DNA of 64,000 nucleotides from Armatimonadetes bacterium UBA1398. Its GTDB lineage: Bacteria; Armatimonadota; Zipacnadia; UBA1398. This document shows positions 27,156 to 36,943 of the stretch, piece after piece. The first letter of the stretch is position 1. The number at the start of each line of letters is the position of its first letter. A model generated the notes under the pieces. That model saw only the letters and a program-made list of their open reading frames with translations. It searched no databases and was not told the DNA's origin. The stretch lies in contig DBQI01000025.1 of the NCBI GenBank assembly GCA_002305165.1, positions 88,958-152,957 of the forward strand, in the 5' to 3' direction. Made by a program: the position numbers and the translations under genes.

Positions 27156-29174
27156 TTACAGTAGTCCGATGCCCGTGTCCCGCTCGATGTGCCGGCCAAG
27201 GGCGGCCACGAGGGGCGGCGCCTGGGAGTGGACCGCGACGAGGCGCTTGGCTCGCGTTAGCGCCGTGTAGACCATCTCCCTGCTGAGGAGCCGCTCCCCG
27301 CCCTCGGGAGGGACGACGAGGAGCACCCGGTCGTACTCCGAGCCCTGGGCCTTGTGGACGGTCATCGCGTAAGCGGGGCTCCATGGCGGCAGGTCTCGCT
27401 CGGGGTAGGCGCGGATCCCCTCAGGCTTACGGAAGAGGGCTAGGAGCCGCCGCCGACGATCCCGCACGATAACGCCCACGTCGCCGTTCCATAGGCCCAT
27501 CACCCCATCATTGCGGGTCACGAGCACGGGCATCCCCGGGTAGGCCCGCCCCCACTGGCCCCCGTGGGAGGCGACGAGGCGCCGGTTGACGCCCTCGGCC
27601 CCGTGGGGCCCTCGCCGCAGCAAGGTAAGGATGCGGCCGCGCTCGACGCTGGCGAGGAGCGCCTCGGCGCACTCCCGCAGCTCTGGATCCTCCAGCACAG
27701 TCGGCAGGACGACGCCGCTGGCGCCTCTGAGGAGGCGGCCGAACTCCCCGTCGGCGGCCAGGTAGCCTGCCACCCATCGCTCCGCGCACTCGCCGAAGGT
27801 GATGGCGCCCTCGGGGATGAGGAAGCAGCCGTCGGCCCTCGCCCGTGACAGCCACTCGAGCAGCGCCTCGGCCGCGGCGGGCGCCGAAGGCAGGGCCTGC
27901 ACGATCTCCTCGGGCGGATCGCCGGCAGTGACACGTTCGGCGATGTGGCGAATCCCGCTGCCGGAGCGGTGGTTCGTGGTAAGAATCGCCACCGCATCGC
28001 GGGTCGTCGCCGTCTCGCATCCCGCCGGCAACTCGGGCTCCGACACCCCCACCGCACGGCAGCACTCGGTGATGAGGTCGCGGACCTCTTCGGAGAGCGT
28101 CGAGCCCGACCCGTCGGGGATGAGGTCGGAGAGGACGGCCCCGGACTCCACGGAGGGGAGTTGGTCCTTGTCACCGAGGAGCAGCAGCTTCGCGTCGGGC
28201 GGTGTCGCCTCCACGAGATGCCGCATGAGCTCGGCATCGACCATGGACACCTCATCGATGACGACGACCCGTGCCTCGATGGGGTCATCCGGCCCCCGCC
28301 AGAAGCCCCCGGTGCGCGGGTTGTAGCCCAGGAGCCGGTGGAGGGTGGACCCAGCGGTCGAGAGGAGGCTCCGGTCACCCTCGGAGGGAGCGCCGATCGA
28401 GCCGATGCCCGCGTGAAGGGCCTCTGTCATCCGCTGGGCGGCCCGGCCCGAGGGGGCCGCGAGGGCGATGTCGTCGGCTCGCATGCCCGCCCGAACGAGG
28501 CAGCGGAGGAGGGCGCAGATGGTGGACGTCTTTCCCGTTCCAGGTCCTCCCGAGATGACCACGAACTGCCGGGACAGCGCCAGGGCCAGGGCCGCGACCT
28601 GATCAGCGCTGGGAACCTGTGGTTCTCCGCTCGATAGGCGTTGGGGCGCCTCGCGCACGACCTCGCGCAGGATCCTTGGCCAGTCGCCCTGGATCGACGG
28701 CTGAGCGTCGTTCAGTCGCTCCTGCACTCGCTCACGGAGTTGGCTCGCGGCGAGGTAGTAGCGCTGGAAGTAGACGTACCGCTTGGGCCCGACGGTCACG
28801 TCGATCAGTGGCCGGGTAACATCGTCGGGCGAGCCGTAAAACCGTGCCTCCTCCGGAAGCTCCACGAGCCGCTGGGCGATGCGCCCCGCCCATGGCTTCG
28901 CCTCCCCGTCCGCCAGGACCGGCTCCAGCCGCCGCTCCAAGGCATCGGGCGCCACGCGCACGCAGAGGCTCCCCCCATCGCGCGCCACAAGCAGGGACAG
29001 CACGAGGGCTTGGTCGGCGGGATGGCGCTCGCCAGCGATGTCGCACAGATCGCCGATGAGCCGATAGTCCGAGTAGGTGAGGGGCCACTCTCCCGTCTCA
29101 CCAGGAGGGCGCAGGGCTCTCACCAGCTCGTCGTCCAACCCGCTCGTGCGCCAGTCCACAGCGTCAGCGGCCAT
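27156..29174 (-). CDS. recD: Exodeoxyribonuclease V alpha subunit (RecD helicase)
   Basis: The 5'-to-3' SF1B helicase of RecBCD, which resects double-strand breaks. The 672-residue protein has Walker A VISGGPGTGKTSTICALL near residue 210, Walker B VVIDEVSMVD, LLLLGDKDQLPSV (motif III), and the C-terminal UvrD-like motif AMTVHKAQGSEYDRVLLVV with YTALTRAKRLVAV. The ATG at 29174 overlaps the recB stop by 11 bases, so RecD is translationally coupled to RecB. It is slightly longer than the E. coli protein (608). It is last in the recC-recB-recD unit. Confidence 0.95.
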   Translation of the reverse strand: MAADAVDWRTSGLDDELVRALRPPGETGEWPLTYSDYRLIGDLCDIAGERHPADQALVLSLLVARDGGSLCVRVAPDALERRLEPVLADGEAKPWAGRIAQRLVELPEEARFYGSPDDVTRPLIDVTVGPKRYVYFQRYYLAASQLRERVQERLNDAQPSIQGDWPRILREVVREAPQRLSSGEPQVPSADQVAALALALSRQFVVISGGPGTGKTSTICALLRCLVRAGMRADDIALAAPSGRAAQRMTEALHAGIGSIGAPSEGDRSLLSTAGSTLHRLLGYNPRTGGFWRGPDDPIEARVVVIDEVSMVDAELMRHLVEATPPDAKLLLLGDKDQLPSVESGAVLSDLIPDGSGSTLSEEVRDLITECCRAVGVSEPELPAGCETATTRDAVAILTTNHRSGSGIRHIAERVTAGDPPEEIVQALPSAPAAAEALLEWLSRARADGCFLIPEGAITFGECAERWVAGYLAADGEFGRLLRGASGVVLPTVLEDPELRECAEALLASVERGRILTLLRRGPHGAEGVNRRLVASHGGQWGRAYPGMPVLVTRNDGVMGLWNGDVGVIVRDRRRRLLALFRKPEGIRAYPERDLPPWSPAYAMTVHKAQGSEYDRVLLVVPPEGGERLLSREMVYTALTRAKRLVAVHSQAPPLVAALGRHIERDTGIGLL

Positions 29175-32100
29175 GGGCGTCACCCCCGACGTACTCTTCG
29201 ATGAGCCCGGGCAGCTTGCCGCTGGCCCACTCCGTCGGCCTGATGTCCGACCCATCGCGGACGTAGACGCCCCGCTGCCCATCCTCGGTCAGCCCGCGGA
29301 TGAACACATAGAGGACGCCGCCCAGGTGGCGCCGCGGGTCATAAGTCTGCCCAAGCCGTGCCCGCAGCCAGCGGTCCAGAGCGACGGTGTAGAGGGTGTA
29401 CTGGAGGTGGTAGTCGTTGGCGTCCATGGCCTGATTCAGCCCGTCGGGGCCATAGTCGGCGAGCCGGTTGGACTTCCAGTCCAGGATGTAGTACCGCTCG
29501 TCCTTCCTCGCCACCAGGTCGATGACACCGACGAGGAGGCCCGAGTGGACACGCGTCCCCGGCGCTCCGTCGGGGAAGAGCTCGACCGGGTAGAGGAAGG
29601 GCAGCTCGGGCAGGACGTCACGCGCTCCCAGGCCAGCGATGGGGCCGAGGCCGGGGAGATCCGCCGTCAGAGCCCGACGGATGAGCTCCAGTGACGCCGC
29701 GATGAAGCCGTCGTTCAGCCAACGCGCAGGCACCCAGTTCCGGGCGATGGTCATCAGGGTAGCCGGTAGGCCGGCATCCTCGAGCGAGGCGGGGATGTCT
29801 CCGGTGAGAACCAGCGCCTCGAGGGCCTTGTGGAAGAACTGGCCAACACCGGCGCCGCCGGGCAGGTCCGTCTGGACGTACCCCTCGTCACGGTCATCAT
29901 CGAGGCGGAGCCAGGAACCCTCGGCTGACGCGCCGCGGGCGTGGCGGTCAACGAGGCTCGTGTAGGAGGCCGTGGGCACAGTGAGGCGTTGGAGGTTCGT
30001 TGGTGGCCGGCGTATGCCGCCTACCAACGCGGGACCTTCGCCGGGGCCGTGCTGAACTGCCCCCCTCCCCTCTTCGGGACCCTCCGCCACGGCTTCATAC
30101 GGGAGGGAGGGACGTGGGCGATAGAGGCCTCTGTCCGGCCAATCGATCTCGCGCACCGAGTCGGGCACGCCTGCCGCGCGGGCACGCTCTAGGCGCTCCC
30201 CTACGATCCACACCAGGGGACCGCTCGAGTGCATCGATCTCCCGCCCGGGGTGTAGACGGGGATATGCACCTGCACCGCGGCGCGGGTGATCGCGACGTA
30301 GTAGAGCCGCCGAAGCTCCGCTTCGGCGTCCGCGTCCGTGTCCTTGCCATTGGCCGTGAGGTCGATCACCCAGTGCCCATCGCCCCCGTCGGAGCGCTCA
30401 TACCGACGCCGGACGGGCATGCCCGCCGGCCGCATGGTGAACCCTCCCCCAACGAACACGAAGGGGAACTCCAGACCCTTGCAGGCGTGCATCGTCATGA
30501 TCTGGACCTTGGGCTCACTCGTCTCGATGCGCAGGAGGTTCTCGTCCTCGCTCACCTGGGTGGCGCTCCGCCGGTCCGCGATGGCCGCTAGGAGGTCGAA
30601 GAGGTCCCATCCTCCCCGCGTCGCCTCACTCTCGAGGATCTGGCAAAGGTGGCGGTAGTTCGTGAGCCGCCGCTCCCATTCCATAGGCGCCTCGTCCATG
30701 TCATCGAGGAGGATCGGCGAGGCGTCCAGGATCTGGCGGAAGAGCGAGGGCCAGTCCCGGCGCTCGGCGCAGTTCACCCAGTCGTTGAACACTCGGCGCG
30801 CAGGATGGGTATCGGGACACTCGGCGAGGGCTACCGCCTCCGCCGGCGTGGCCGAGACGAATCTCGAGATGAGAGCGGAACGCCACAACTCCACGTCGGC
30901 GGGATCGGCGAGAGCGCGGAACAGGGCGTGGAGCTGAAGCGCTTCGTCGGAAGCCCAGAGGCCGGGCTCCTTGTAGAAGGTGAAGGGGATACCCTTGTCT
31001 CGGAGCGCCTCGATGTAGAACCGCGCCTCCCGCCGAGTGCGGACCAGAATGCAGAAGTCGGAGTAGTCCACGGGCCGCGCGGCCCCACTGCGGAAGGTGA
31101 TGGTCGGCCGCCCGGTCGCGTCGCGGGGGCAGAGGGCATCGACCCGCTCGGCCACATACCGCGCGTACGCTCTCCGCGCGGGGCTGGCGCTCTCTGGGGC
31201 CAGCTTCACGAGCACCATCCCCGCGCCATCGACGGGCTCGCCCACGGCCTGGATCTTCGCGGCGGGCCCGGCGTCGCTGATCGTCACCGGCCACTTCGGA
31301 TCGAACCAGTCGCTCCGCCCGAACAGCCAGTTGCAGGCTTCGATGACGGCCGGCCGGGCCCGGTAGTTGGTGCCGAGAGAGTGGCCAACAGCGCCGCAGT
31401 GCTCCAGCAGATGCTCGCATGCGGCCATATAGGAGTGGATATCGGCGCCCCGGAAGCCGTAGATGGCTTGCTTGGGATCACCCACGATGTAGACCCTGAG
31501 GGCCGGCTCGTAACCGCTGAGGAGGGCGGTCTGGAGGATCTCCCACTGGAGCCGGTCGGTGTCCTGGAACTCATCGACGATCACGAAGTCGAGGCTCTCC
31601 CGCAGGGCCGTCGCGAGAGGACCCTTCGGCCCGCCCCGGGCGATGCCATCGTGGACTTCGGCGATCATCCGGGAGAAGGTCATGATCCCTCGTTCCCGGC
31701 ACCGCGTCTTCAGCGCCTCATGCAGGTCGCGGATCGTGTTCGAGGCGAGGCTCGCGATGGCCTGGCCGCTGAGGTACTCGTCCATCCTCGCGAGCTCGTC
31801 CGCGATCTCCTCCAGCTTGAGCCCTCGCTCGCGCCAGCCGTCCTTGAGCCGCCCGTGCAGCTGGTCGAAGGGCCGGTCGATGAAGTCGGCCAGGTTCTTG
31901 TTCTTCGTTGTCTCGCTGCGGATCCCGGAGAGGAGCGCTTGGGCTCCCTCCACGAGTTCCATCGGCTCCCCGGGGCGGCTCGCCAGAAGGCTCAGCAGTG
32001 GGTGCACATACCAGTTGAGGAGGGACTTGACCCGGGTGGGACCCCTGTCTCCGATCTGATCCAACGCTTGGCTTAGGGGGTGGACCTGGGGCTCCGCCGC

Positions 32101-32790
32101 GGGGTCCACATCCTCAGGGAGCAACCCCCGGATCGCCTCCAGATGGCCCCGCACCGTCTTCGCAATCGCCCTGATCTGATCGGCGGCGGCTTGTGCGTCC
32201 TCCTCGGGCGCCGGCACGAGCCGATCCCCGGCCTCGGGGGTGTAGAGGGCAGCCTGACGCGTCACGGTACCCAGCCAGTCGCGGACATTGCCCGCCCACC
32301 TGGGCCGAACCGAGGAGCGGAGCAGGAACTCCAGGAGTTGCTCATCGAGGCTCCCCCAGCGCCGGATGAGTCCGGTGGCGAGTTCCTCGAGAAGAGCTGC
32401 CTCGTCCTCGATGGCCGTGGAGAGGAGCTGGCCGCCCTCGAAGGCATGCTCCTGAAGCAGCCGGCCACAGAAGGAGTGGATCGTGGAGATCCGCGCCTGT
32501 CCGAAGCTGTCGAGGGCATCCAGGATTCGCTGACGCTCCGGCGAGCCCTGGGCCGCCGCGCCGAGCGCGCGCTCGAGTTCCACGCGGAGGCGATGGCGCA
32601 TCTCGCCCGCCGCTTTCTCGGTGAATGTGATCATCAGTAGGCGGTCGATGGGTGTAGTCGTGGTTCGGAGGATCCGCACTGCCAGCGCCACGATGGTGTA
32701 GGTCTTGCCCGTGCCGGCGGACGCCTGGATCACCCCGTGGCGGGCGAGGTCGATGCTCTCGATGGAGGAGACGGGGCTCATCGTCGTCAT
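29164..32790 (-). CDS. recB: Exodeoxyribonuclease V beta subunit (RecB helicase-nuclease)
   Basis: The 3'-to-5' helicase and sole nuclease of RecBCD, which also loads RecA. The 1208 residues (E. coli 1180) carry Walker A QASAGTGKTYTIVAL at residues 22-36, DFVIVDEFQDTDRLQW (Walker B), YIVGDPKQAIYGFRGAD, IMTMHACKGLEFPFVFV and, near the C terminus, the nuclease motif GVIDLVARKDERYYILDWKSN followed by a Gln/Tyr-containing helix (YHLQYTLYTVALD). The ATG follows GGAGGG by 10 bases and lies 3 bases after the recC stop. It overlaps recD by 11 bases. Confidence 0.96.
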   Translation of the reverse strand: MTTMSPVSSIESIDLARHGVIQASAGTGKTYTIVALAVRILRTTTTPIDRLLMITFTEKAAGEMRHRLRVELERALGAAAQGSPERQRILDALDSFGQARISTIHSFCGRLLQEHAFEGGQLLSTAIEDEAALLEELATGLIRRWGSLDEQLLEFLLRSSVRPRWAGNVRDWLGTVTRQAALYTPEAGDRLVPAPEEDAQAAADQIRAIAKTVRGHLEAIRGLLPEDVDPAAEPQVHPLSQALDQIGDRGPTRVKSLLNWYVHPLLSLLASRPGEPMELVEGAQALLSGIRSETTKNKNLADFIDRPFDQLHGRLKDGWRERGLKLEEIADELARMDEYLSGQAIASLASNTIRDLHEALKTRCRERGIMTFSRMIAEVHDGIARGGPKGPLATALRESLDFVIVDEFQDTDRLQWEILQTALLSGYEPALRVYIVGDPKQAIYGFRGADIHSYMAACEHLLEHCGAVGHSLGTNYRARPAVIEACNWLFGRSDWFDPKWPVTISDAGPAAKIQAVGEPVDGAGMVLVKLAPESASPARRAYARYVAERVDALCPRDATGRPTITFRSGAARPVDYSDFCILVRTRREARFYIEALRDKGIPFTFYKEPGLWASDEALQLHALFRALADPADVELWRSALISRFVSATPAEAVALAECPDTHPARRVFNDWVNCAERRDWPSLFRQILDASPILLDDMDEAPMEWERRLTNYRHLCQILESEATRGGWDLFDLLAAIADRRSATQVSEDENLLRIETSEPKVQIMTMHACKGLEFPFVFVGGGFTMRPAGMPVRRRYERSDGGDGHWVIDLTANGKDTDADAEAELRRLYYVAITRAAVQVHIPVYTPGGRSMHSSGPLVWIVGERLERARAAGVPDSVREIDWPDRGLYRPRPSLPYEAVAEGPEEGRGAVQHGPGEGPALVGGIRRPPTNLQRLTVPTASYTSLVDRHARGASAEGSWLRLDDDRDEGYVQTDLPGGAGVGQFFHKALEALVLTGDIPASLEDAGLPATLMTIARNWVPARWLNDGFIAASLELIRRALTADLPGLGPIAGLGARDVLPELPFLYPVELFPDGAPGTRVHSGLLVGVIDLVARKDERYYILDWKSNRLADYGPDGLNQAMDANDYHLQYTLYTVALDRWLRARLGQTYDPRRHLGGVLYVFIRGLTEDGQRGVYVRDGSDIRPTEWASGKLPGLIEEYVGGDAHGR

Positions 32791-32793
32791 CGG

Positions 32794-35700
32794 TCACTCA
32801 CCCTCCTTCACGAGCGCCTCCAGGATGGGCCCGAAACGGCTTCGGAGCACGGCGAGAGGATCATCCGGCACGAATGCCAGGAGGTCCCTGAGCAAGCGCA
32901 CCCGCTCGGGCATCCGCCATCTGGTCGGCTGTCTTTCCTGATCCTCCTCGATCACAGCCAGGATCAGGTCGCGGTAGCCCGAAGCCTCCTCTCCGTCCAC
33001 CACCTTGGACCAGGCATCGTGATCGTCTGCGATGGGAGTGAAGGGCAGAAGCTGGAAACAGGTGGGATCCAGAAAGTCCCGGCACAGGTCTCGCAGGTGC
33101 GAGGCTGTCCGGTCCCTGTCCAGGGGTCCGAAACCGTAGGAGATGATGCCCCTCGTGTTCTCTCCCCCGGGGCTCGGCAGGATGTCTACGAAGAGGACCT
33201 TGCCCTCGATGCGTGCCCGCGCCTCCGGATCATCGTTCACCAGAAGGGCCGACGCCATCAGGAACGGCAGGAAGACGGTGCGGGGGAACACCGGGATGAG
33301 GTTCCCCTTGGGTCCGATCTGGGTCCTGGGCGCTTGGCTTCGGGTGATGCACAGGGCGTGGACCTCATTGTGACCGAACCACCAGTGCTCGACGCTCCCA
33401 CGAAGCTCGGCGAGACGCCCGTCCTCGAGGGGCAGGCATGTCGCGGGTACGCGGACGCCGGGGACCTCCCGTGACTGCGCGCCGCCCAGTATGAGGCGAG
33501 GGGCGTACTCGGCCTTGCTGAGTCCCGCCAGATACTCCTCGGCCCACTCGCCCGGTTCCTTCAGTTGGGATAGGGCATGGTCTAGGTCCACCTTGCCGAT
33601 GGGCCCCTCGGGAAGCCGTCCCCGCCGGGCGCCGCTGAGGTAGTCCTGCTGGGCGATCTCCGCGAGAGTGACCGCCGCCCCCTCCCCCGCCCGCTTCTGG
33701 ACGTAGGTGGAGAGGGCGCCGACGTGGAGGTTGTAGTTCTCCGGGAAGGCGGCCTGGAGCGGTTCGCGGTCCTCTACCGCGGCGCCATCAGAGGGATCCT
33801 CCTTGATGCGCAGATGCCGCCTCAGAGCCTCCGCGAGAGGCTCCTCCAGGAACTTGCTCAAACGTCCCAGGGGAACCCGTTCTCGCTCCCGTTCCCGCCC
33901 TGGCATAGCGAGGTCGGAGTCGAGACGGCGCACTGCGAGCCGCTCCTCGGCCGCCAGTCGCACCTCCTGAGCCAGGGGCGGCGCTAGGTCCGCTCCCTCG
34001 CGTTGCGCTCGCCAGCGCCAGCCTAGGATCTGGTCCCACGAGGAGTAGGTCCTGGAGGGGGAGGCGTCATCGAGGCACTCGCGGCTCGACGCGTGGAGAG
34101 GAACCTGCACGGAGAGCGACGCCGGCAGCTCCCCGTCGGCGTCGAGCCAGCCCATGAGCCGCATGAGCTGCGCGAGCATGGGGCTTGGGAAGTGCTCCTC
34201 GTCCTTCTGAAGATCGCGTCCGAGGGTGCTGATGCGGAGCGCGTCCCCTGCGCGGAGGCACGCCTCCAGGCCCAGGTGCCGATGGTGGTCCGGCGGCCAG
34301 AGCTGACGAATGTCGTCGCGGCCGCGCGTTCGGCGAAGGTTGAGCGGCATCCGAGGGACGCTTCCGGGGAAGGCGAGCTCGTTGAACCCCGCGAGGTAGA
34401 TAACGCGGAAAGGCGGCAGGCAGAGCGGCATGGCGAGCCGCGCGATGGTGACGCCCTCCAGGGGCCGTCCTGCGGGGGCCGCAGCTGTGCCCAGGCGCGC
34501 TAGAAGAGCATCGCTCACGAGGGAGAGGCCGACGGCGGCGTCGCCCAGATGCTCGGCGATCGCCAGCAGTCCCTCGCGCGCCGCGGCGACGACGCTCTCC
34601 TCCAGGGGCCGATCGGGCGGTACGGCGAGGTAGGTGTCCAGAAGGCGCAGCAGGTCCGCGGTCCACTCGGCCGCGGGTCGTTCGAGACCCTCCCGCGACC
34701 AGCTCGCGACGGAGCGCAACAGGCCCTCGACGGTGCGGTCAAAGGCGGCCACCGCCTCCCGGTCGCCGGATTCCAGGTCGCGGAAGGGGGGCACCTCGGC
34801 GAAGGCGCCCTCGTCCAGAGCGGATTCGTCCATCACCTGTCCGAGCCGAAGGCGCCGGAGCCCCTGCCGCCAGGTGAAGCGATCTGATGCCCCGAAGCCC
34901 CGCTCCCCCCGGATGCTCGCATCCCACGAGTGGTAGACGGAGAGGCTCTCCGCCCATGACCGCCAGGTGGTGACGTCCGCGCGGCCGAAGCCGCCTGCCG
35001 CGAGGAAACAGGGGTTCCCGAGGAGGCTGAAGACGGCGCCCCGGTCGAGGTGCCCGCTGGCCATCTGGAGCAAGGCCTCCACCGCTTGGGCGTAGGCGCT
35101 GGAGCCGCCGGGATCCAGGCCCGAGAGGTTGTGCGGGATGGGCGGCGAGGCGGCCGAGAAGACGGATCGGGCGGCGACGGCGTACTCCTCGGGGTCGGCC
35201 ACGAGCACCGCGATGTCATCGAGGATCAGGCTGGCATCGCCCTCGATGCCCTGCAGGATGTCGTCCCGGATCGCCTCCATCTCGCGCACGGCGCTGCTCG
35301 AGCTCAGAACCCGGAAGGAGCCATCGCCGGCGGGCGCGCCGCCATCGTGGCGACCCGTGAGGGCCCGCTGGATGCGGCGGAGATCGGAGGTCTCCCCCGC
35401 CTCACTACAAGCCATCGGAAGTGGGGTGTGCTTGAAGAGGCCTGGATCAAGGAGCCGCTCCTGGAGCTGAGCCCAGGTCGCCCGGGTGGTGCGGCTCCAC
35501 TGGTCGATGATCCGTGCGGCGTCATCGTGGGCGGACCACGCTGAGGGGCCGAGGGGCACCGGGGGCGCGTAGTAGATGAGGACCTCGATGTGGCGAGCCA
35601 CTGCGGCCAGGATGCTGAGTTGGAGGCGGGAGAAGAGGCTGAGGCCGAAGACGTAGAGCCGGGGGACTGGCTCACGGGGCGGCAGGAGGCGGCCCAAGGC

Positions 35701-36276
35701 GTGACGGGCGTAGCCCGCCAGGGAGAGCCGGGACGCCTCGGGGCGAGGTAGGGCGCGACGGTACAGCTCCGCCTGGGCGCGCTCGGTGGGATCCTCGGGA
35801 TCCAGGAGACGCCCCTCCACCCAGGCATCCGCGAGTTCAGGCATATGCTGCTCGTAGTCGAGGAAACTCTCGGAGAGCTGCTGGCTGAGCTGCCAGACAC
35901 GGCGCCAGTAACGGGGACCCCGCGGGCCGCAGTACTCGAGGAGGGGCTCAAGGTCGACGTCGTCGGGGCCTGCGGTCAGGAGAACCAGAGCGATGAGCAG
36001 CTCCAACTCCGGCCGGTCAATGGGGCGGACCGAGGCGGCCTGGGGGTCGAGGCTCGCAAGGGCGCGCCAGAAGCCGTGGCCCGGGTAGTCGCCGCGGAGG
36101 TTCATCACCACGCCCACCTGTTGGGCGATGCGGCGCTTCAGCCACGCATCGGTCAGGGGATGCGGAACGATGATGTGGATCGGTTGGAGAGGATCGGCAA
36201 CCTCCTGTTGGAGGTCTTTGGCGAGCCGATCCGCGAGCGCGCCCAGGTCGCCGCACGTGTATAGGACGCCGCCCAT
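32794..36276 (-). CDS. recC: Exodeoxyribonuclease V gamma subunit (RecC)
   Basis: The Chi-scanning subunit of RecBCD, made of inactive helicase- and nuclease-like folds. The 1160-residue protein opens with the family pattern (CGDLGALADRLAKDLQQEV, PIHIIVPHPLTDAWLKRRIAQQVG) and contains RVIYLAGFNELAFPGSVPRMPLNL, YSSWDQILGWRW and a Gly-rich beta C-terminal part, in the expected order. The ATG at 36276 with AAGGGG just upstream fits the family N terminus; the frame stays open to 36417 without a better signal. It heads the recC-recB-recD operon, and the Chi site sequence cannot be deduced from this window. Confidence 0.93.
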   Translation of the reverse strand: MGGVLYTCGDLGALADRLAKDLQQEVADPLQPIHIIVPHPLTDAWLKRRIAQQVGVVMNLRGDYPGHGFWRALASLDPQAASVRPIDRPELELLIALVLLTAGPDDVDLEPLLEYCGPRGPRYWRRVWQLSQQLSESFLDYEQHMPELADAWVEGRLLDPEDPTERAQAELYRRALPRPEASRLSLAGYARHALGRLLPPREPVPRLYVFGLSLFSRLQLSILAAVARHIEVLIYYAPPVPLGPSAWSAHDDAARIIDQWSRTTRATWAQLQERLLDPGLFKHTPLPMACSEAGETSDLRRIQRALTGRHDGGAPAGDGSFRVLSSSSAVREMEAIRDDILQGIEGDASLILDDIAVLVADPEEYAVAARSVFSAASPPIPHNLSGLDPGGSSAYAQAVEALLQMASGHLDRGAVFSLLGNPCFLAAGGFGRADVTTWRSWAESLSVYHSWDASIRGERGFGASDRFTWRQGLRRLRLGQVMDESALDEGAFAEVPPFRDLESGDREAVAAFDRTVEGLLRSVASWSREGLERPAAEWTADLLRLLDTYLAVPPDRPLEESVVAAAREGLLAIAEHLGDAAVGLSLVSDALLARLGTAAAPAGRPLEGVTIARLAMPLCLPPFRVIYLAGFNELAFPGSVPRMPLNLRRTRGRDDIRQLWPPDHHRHLGLEACLRAGDALRISTLGRDLQKDEEHFPSPMLAQLMRLMGWLDADGELPASLSVQVPLHASSRECLDDASPSRTYSSWDQILGWRWRAQREGADLAPPLAQEVRLAAEERLAVRRLDSDLAMPGRERERERVPLGRLSKFLEEPLAEALRRHLRIKEDPSDGAAVEDREPLQAAFPENYNLHVGALSTYVQKRAGEGAAVTLAEIAQQDYLSGARRGRLPEGPIGKVDLDHALSQLKEPGEWAEEYLAGLSKAEYAPRLILGGAQSREVPGVRVPATCLPLEDGRLAELRGSVEHWWFGHNEVHALCITRSQAPRTQIGPKGNLIPVFPRTVFLPFLMASALLVNDDPEARARIEGKVLFVDILPSPGGENTRGIISYGFGPLDRDRTASHLRDLCRDFLDPTCFQLLPFTPIADDHDAWSKVVDGEEASGYRDLILAVIEEDQERQPTRWRMPERVRLLRDLLAFVPDDPLAVLRSRFGPILEALVKEGE

Positions 36277-36520
36277 TGTCACCCCTTCTACTCCCCTGCC
36301 GCCTGGAGGGGCGGCCCTGGTGCGGACGTTTTCACCCGAGACGTCCGAGTACCCTGCGCGTTGCGCCTCCGACAGAGGGCAGCCGGAGCGGGCCTCAGCC
36401 TCCAGAGGCGTCGACACTCGGCTCCCGCCGCGTCCGGTCTCCTGCTTGGAGGGGAGGACCCGTGCCTGCAGCGCGTGGAGCGCGACGCTCTGCTGGTCGA
36501 CGCCATGCCCGGCCTCGCGG
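36277..36520. other. Spacer upstream of recC
   Basis: A 244-base gap between the B2-type gene and recC, both leftward. An open frame of 78 codons (36288-36524) starts with a GTGA overlap on the B2 stop, but its Arg/Ser/Ala-rich content looks like a shadow of high-GC DNA. No convincing promoter or hairpin was seen. Confidence 0.4.
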
Positions 36521-36943
36521 TCACGGATAGCGGTAGTTGACGGTATACAGCTCGGGACTATCGCCGTAGGGGTGGATCACCTGCCCGTCGCGCTCCAGCC
36601 AGGCATGGGCGAGGATTCCCTTCTTCGGATCGAGCCGTACGCCTACGACGAGCTCCGACGGGCAGCCCGCCTGGCGCAGCAGCCGGTAGAGCACCAGGGA
36701 CCGCATGAGGCAGCGCCGTCGTCTGATCGCGAGGAGGCCCAGGTCCGTGGCCGCCGCCAGCTCCTCAGGATCCCACCGCCTGCGCCCGAGGGGTCGGGTC
36801 CACCGCTCCATGAAGGCGGCGAAGTTCATGCGCCTGATGACCAGTCGTGCATGGGTGGCGCATCCCAGAACTCGTAGTAGCAGCGCGAGCTTGCGGGGTG
36901 AGAGGAGCCAACGGGAGTACTTGAGAGCGCGGCGGAGGGCCAT
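36521..36943 (-). CDS. Lasso-peptide B2-type transglutaminase-like protein
   Basis: A 140-residue protein of the transglutaminase-like family (PF13471-type) whose best known members are the B2 leader peptidases of lasso-peptide pathways. The catalytic Cys lies in RRRCLMRSLVLYRLLRQAG near residue 75 and the His in GILAHAWLERDGQVIHP near residue 115. The conserved SELVVGVRLDPKKG lies between them. Its ATG overlaps the stop of the kinase-like gene (TGATG at 36941-36945), so it is coupled to it. Known role of the family: cleavage of a leader from a ribosomal peptide bound by a PqqD-type partner. No lasso cyclase (asparagine-synthase-like) is present here, so the substrate may be different. Confidence 0.82.
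   Translation of the reverse strand: MALRRALKYSRWLLSPRKLALLLRVLGCATHARLVIRRMNFAAFMERWTRPLGRRRWDPEELAAATDLGLLAIRRRRCLMRSLVLYRLLRQAGCPSELVVGVRLDPKKGILAHAWLERDGQVIHPYGDSPELYTVNYRYP

Noticed and set aside
36288..36524. A 78-codon ORF starting with GTGA on the B2 stop, upstream of recC
   Set aside because: Arg/Ser/Ala-rich composition typical of a high-GC shadow frame, with no motif; the overlap is probably chance.
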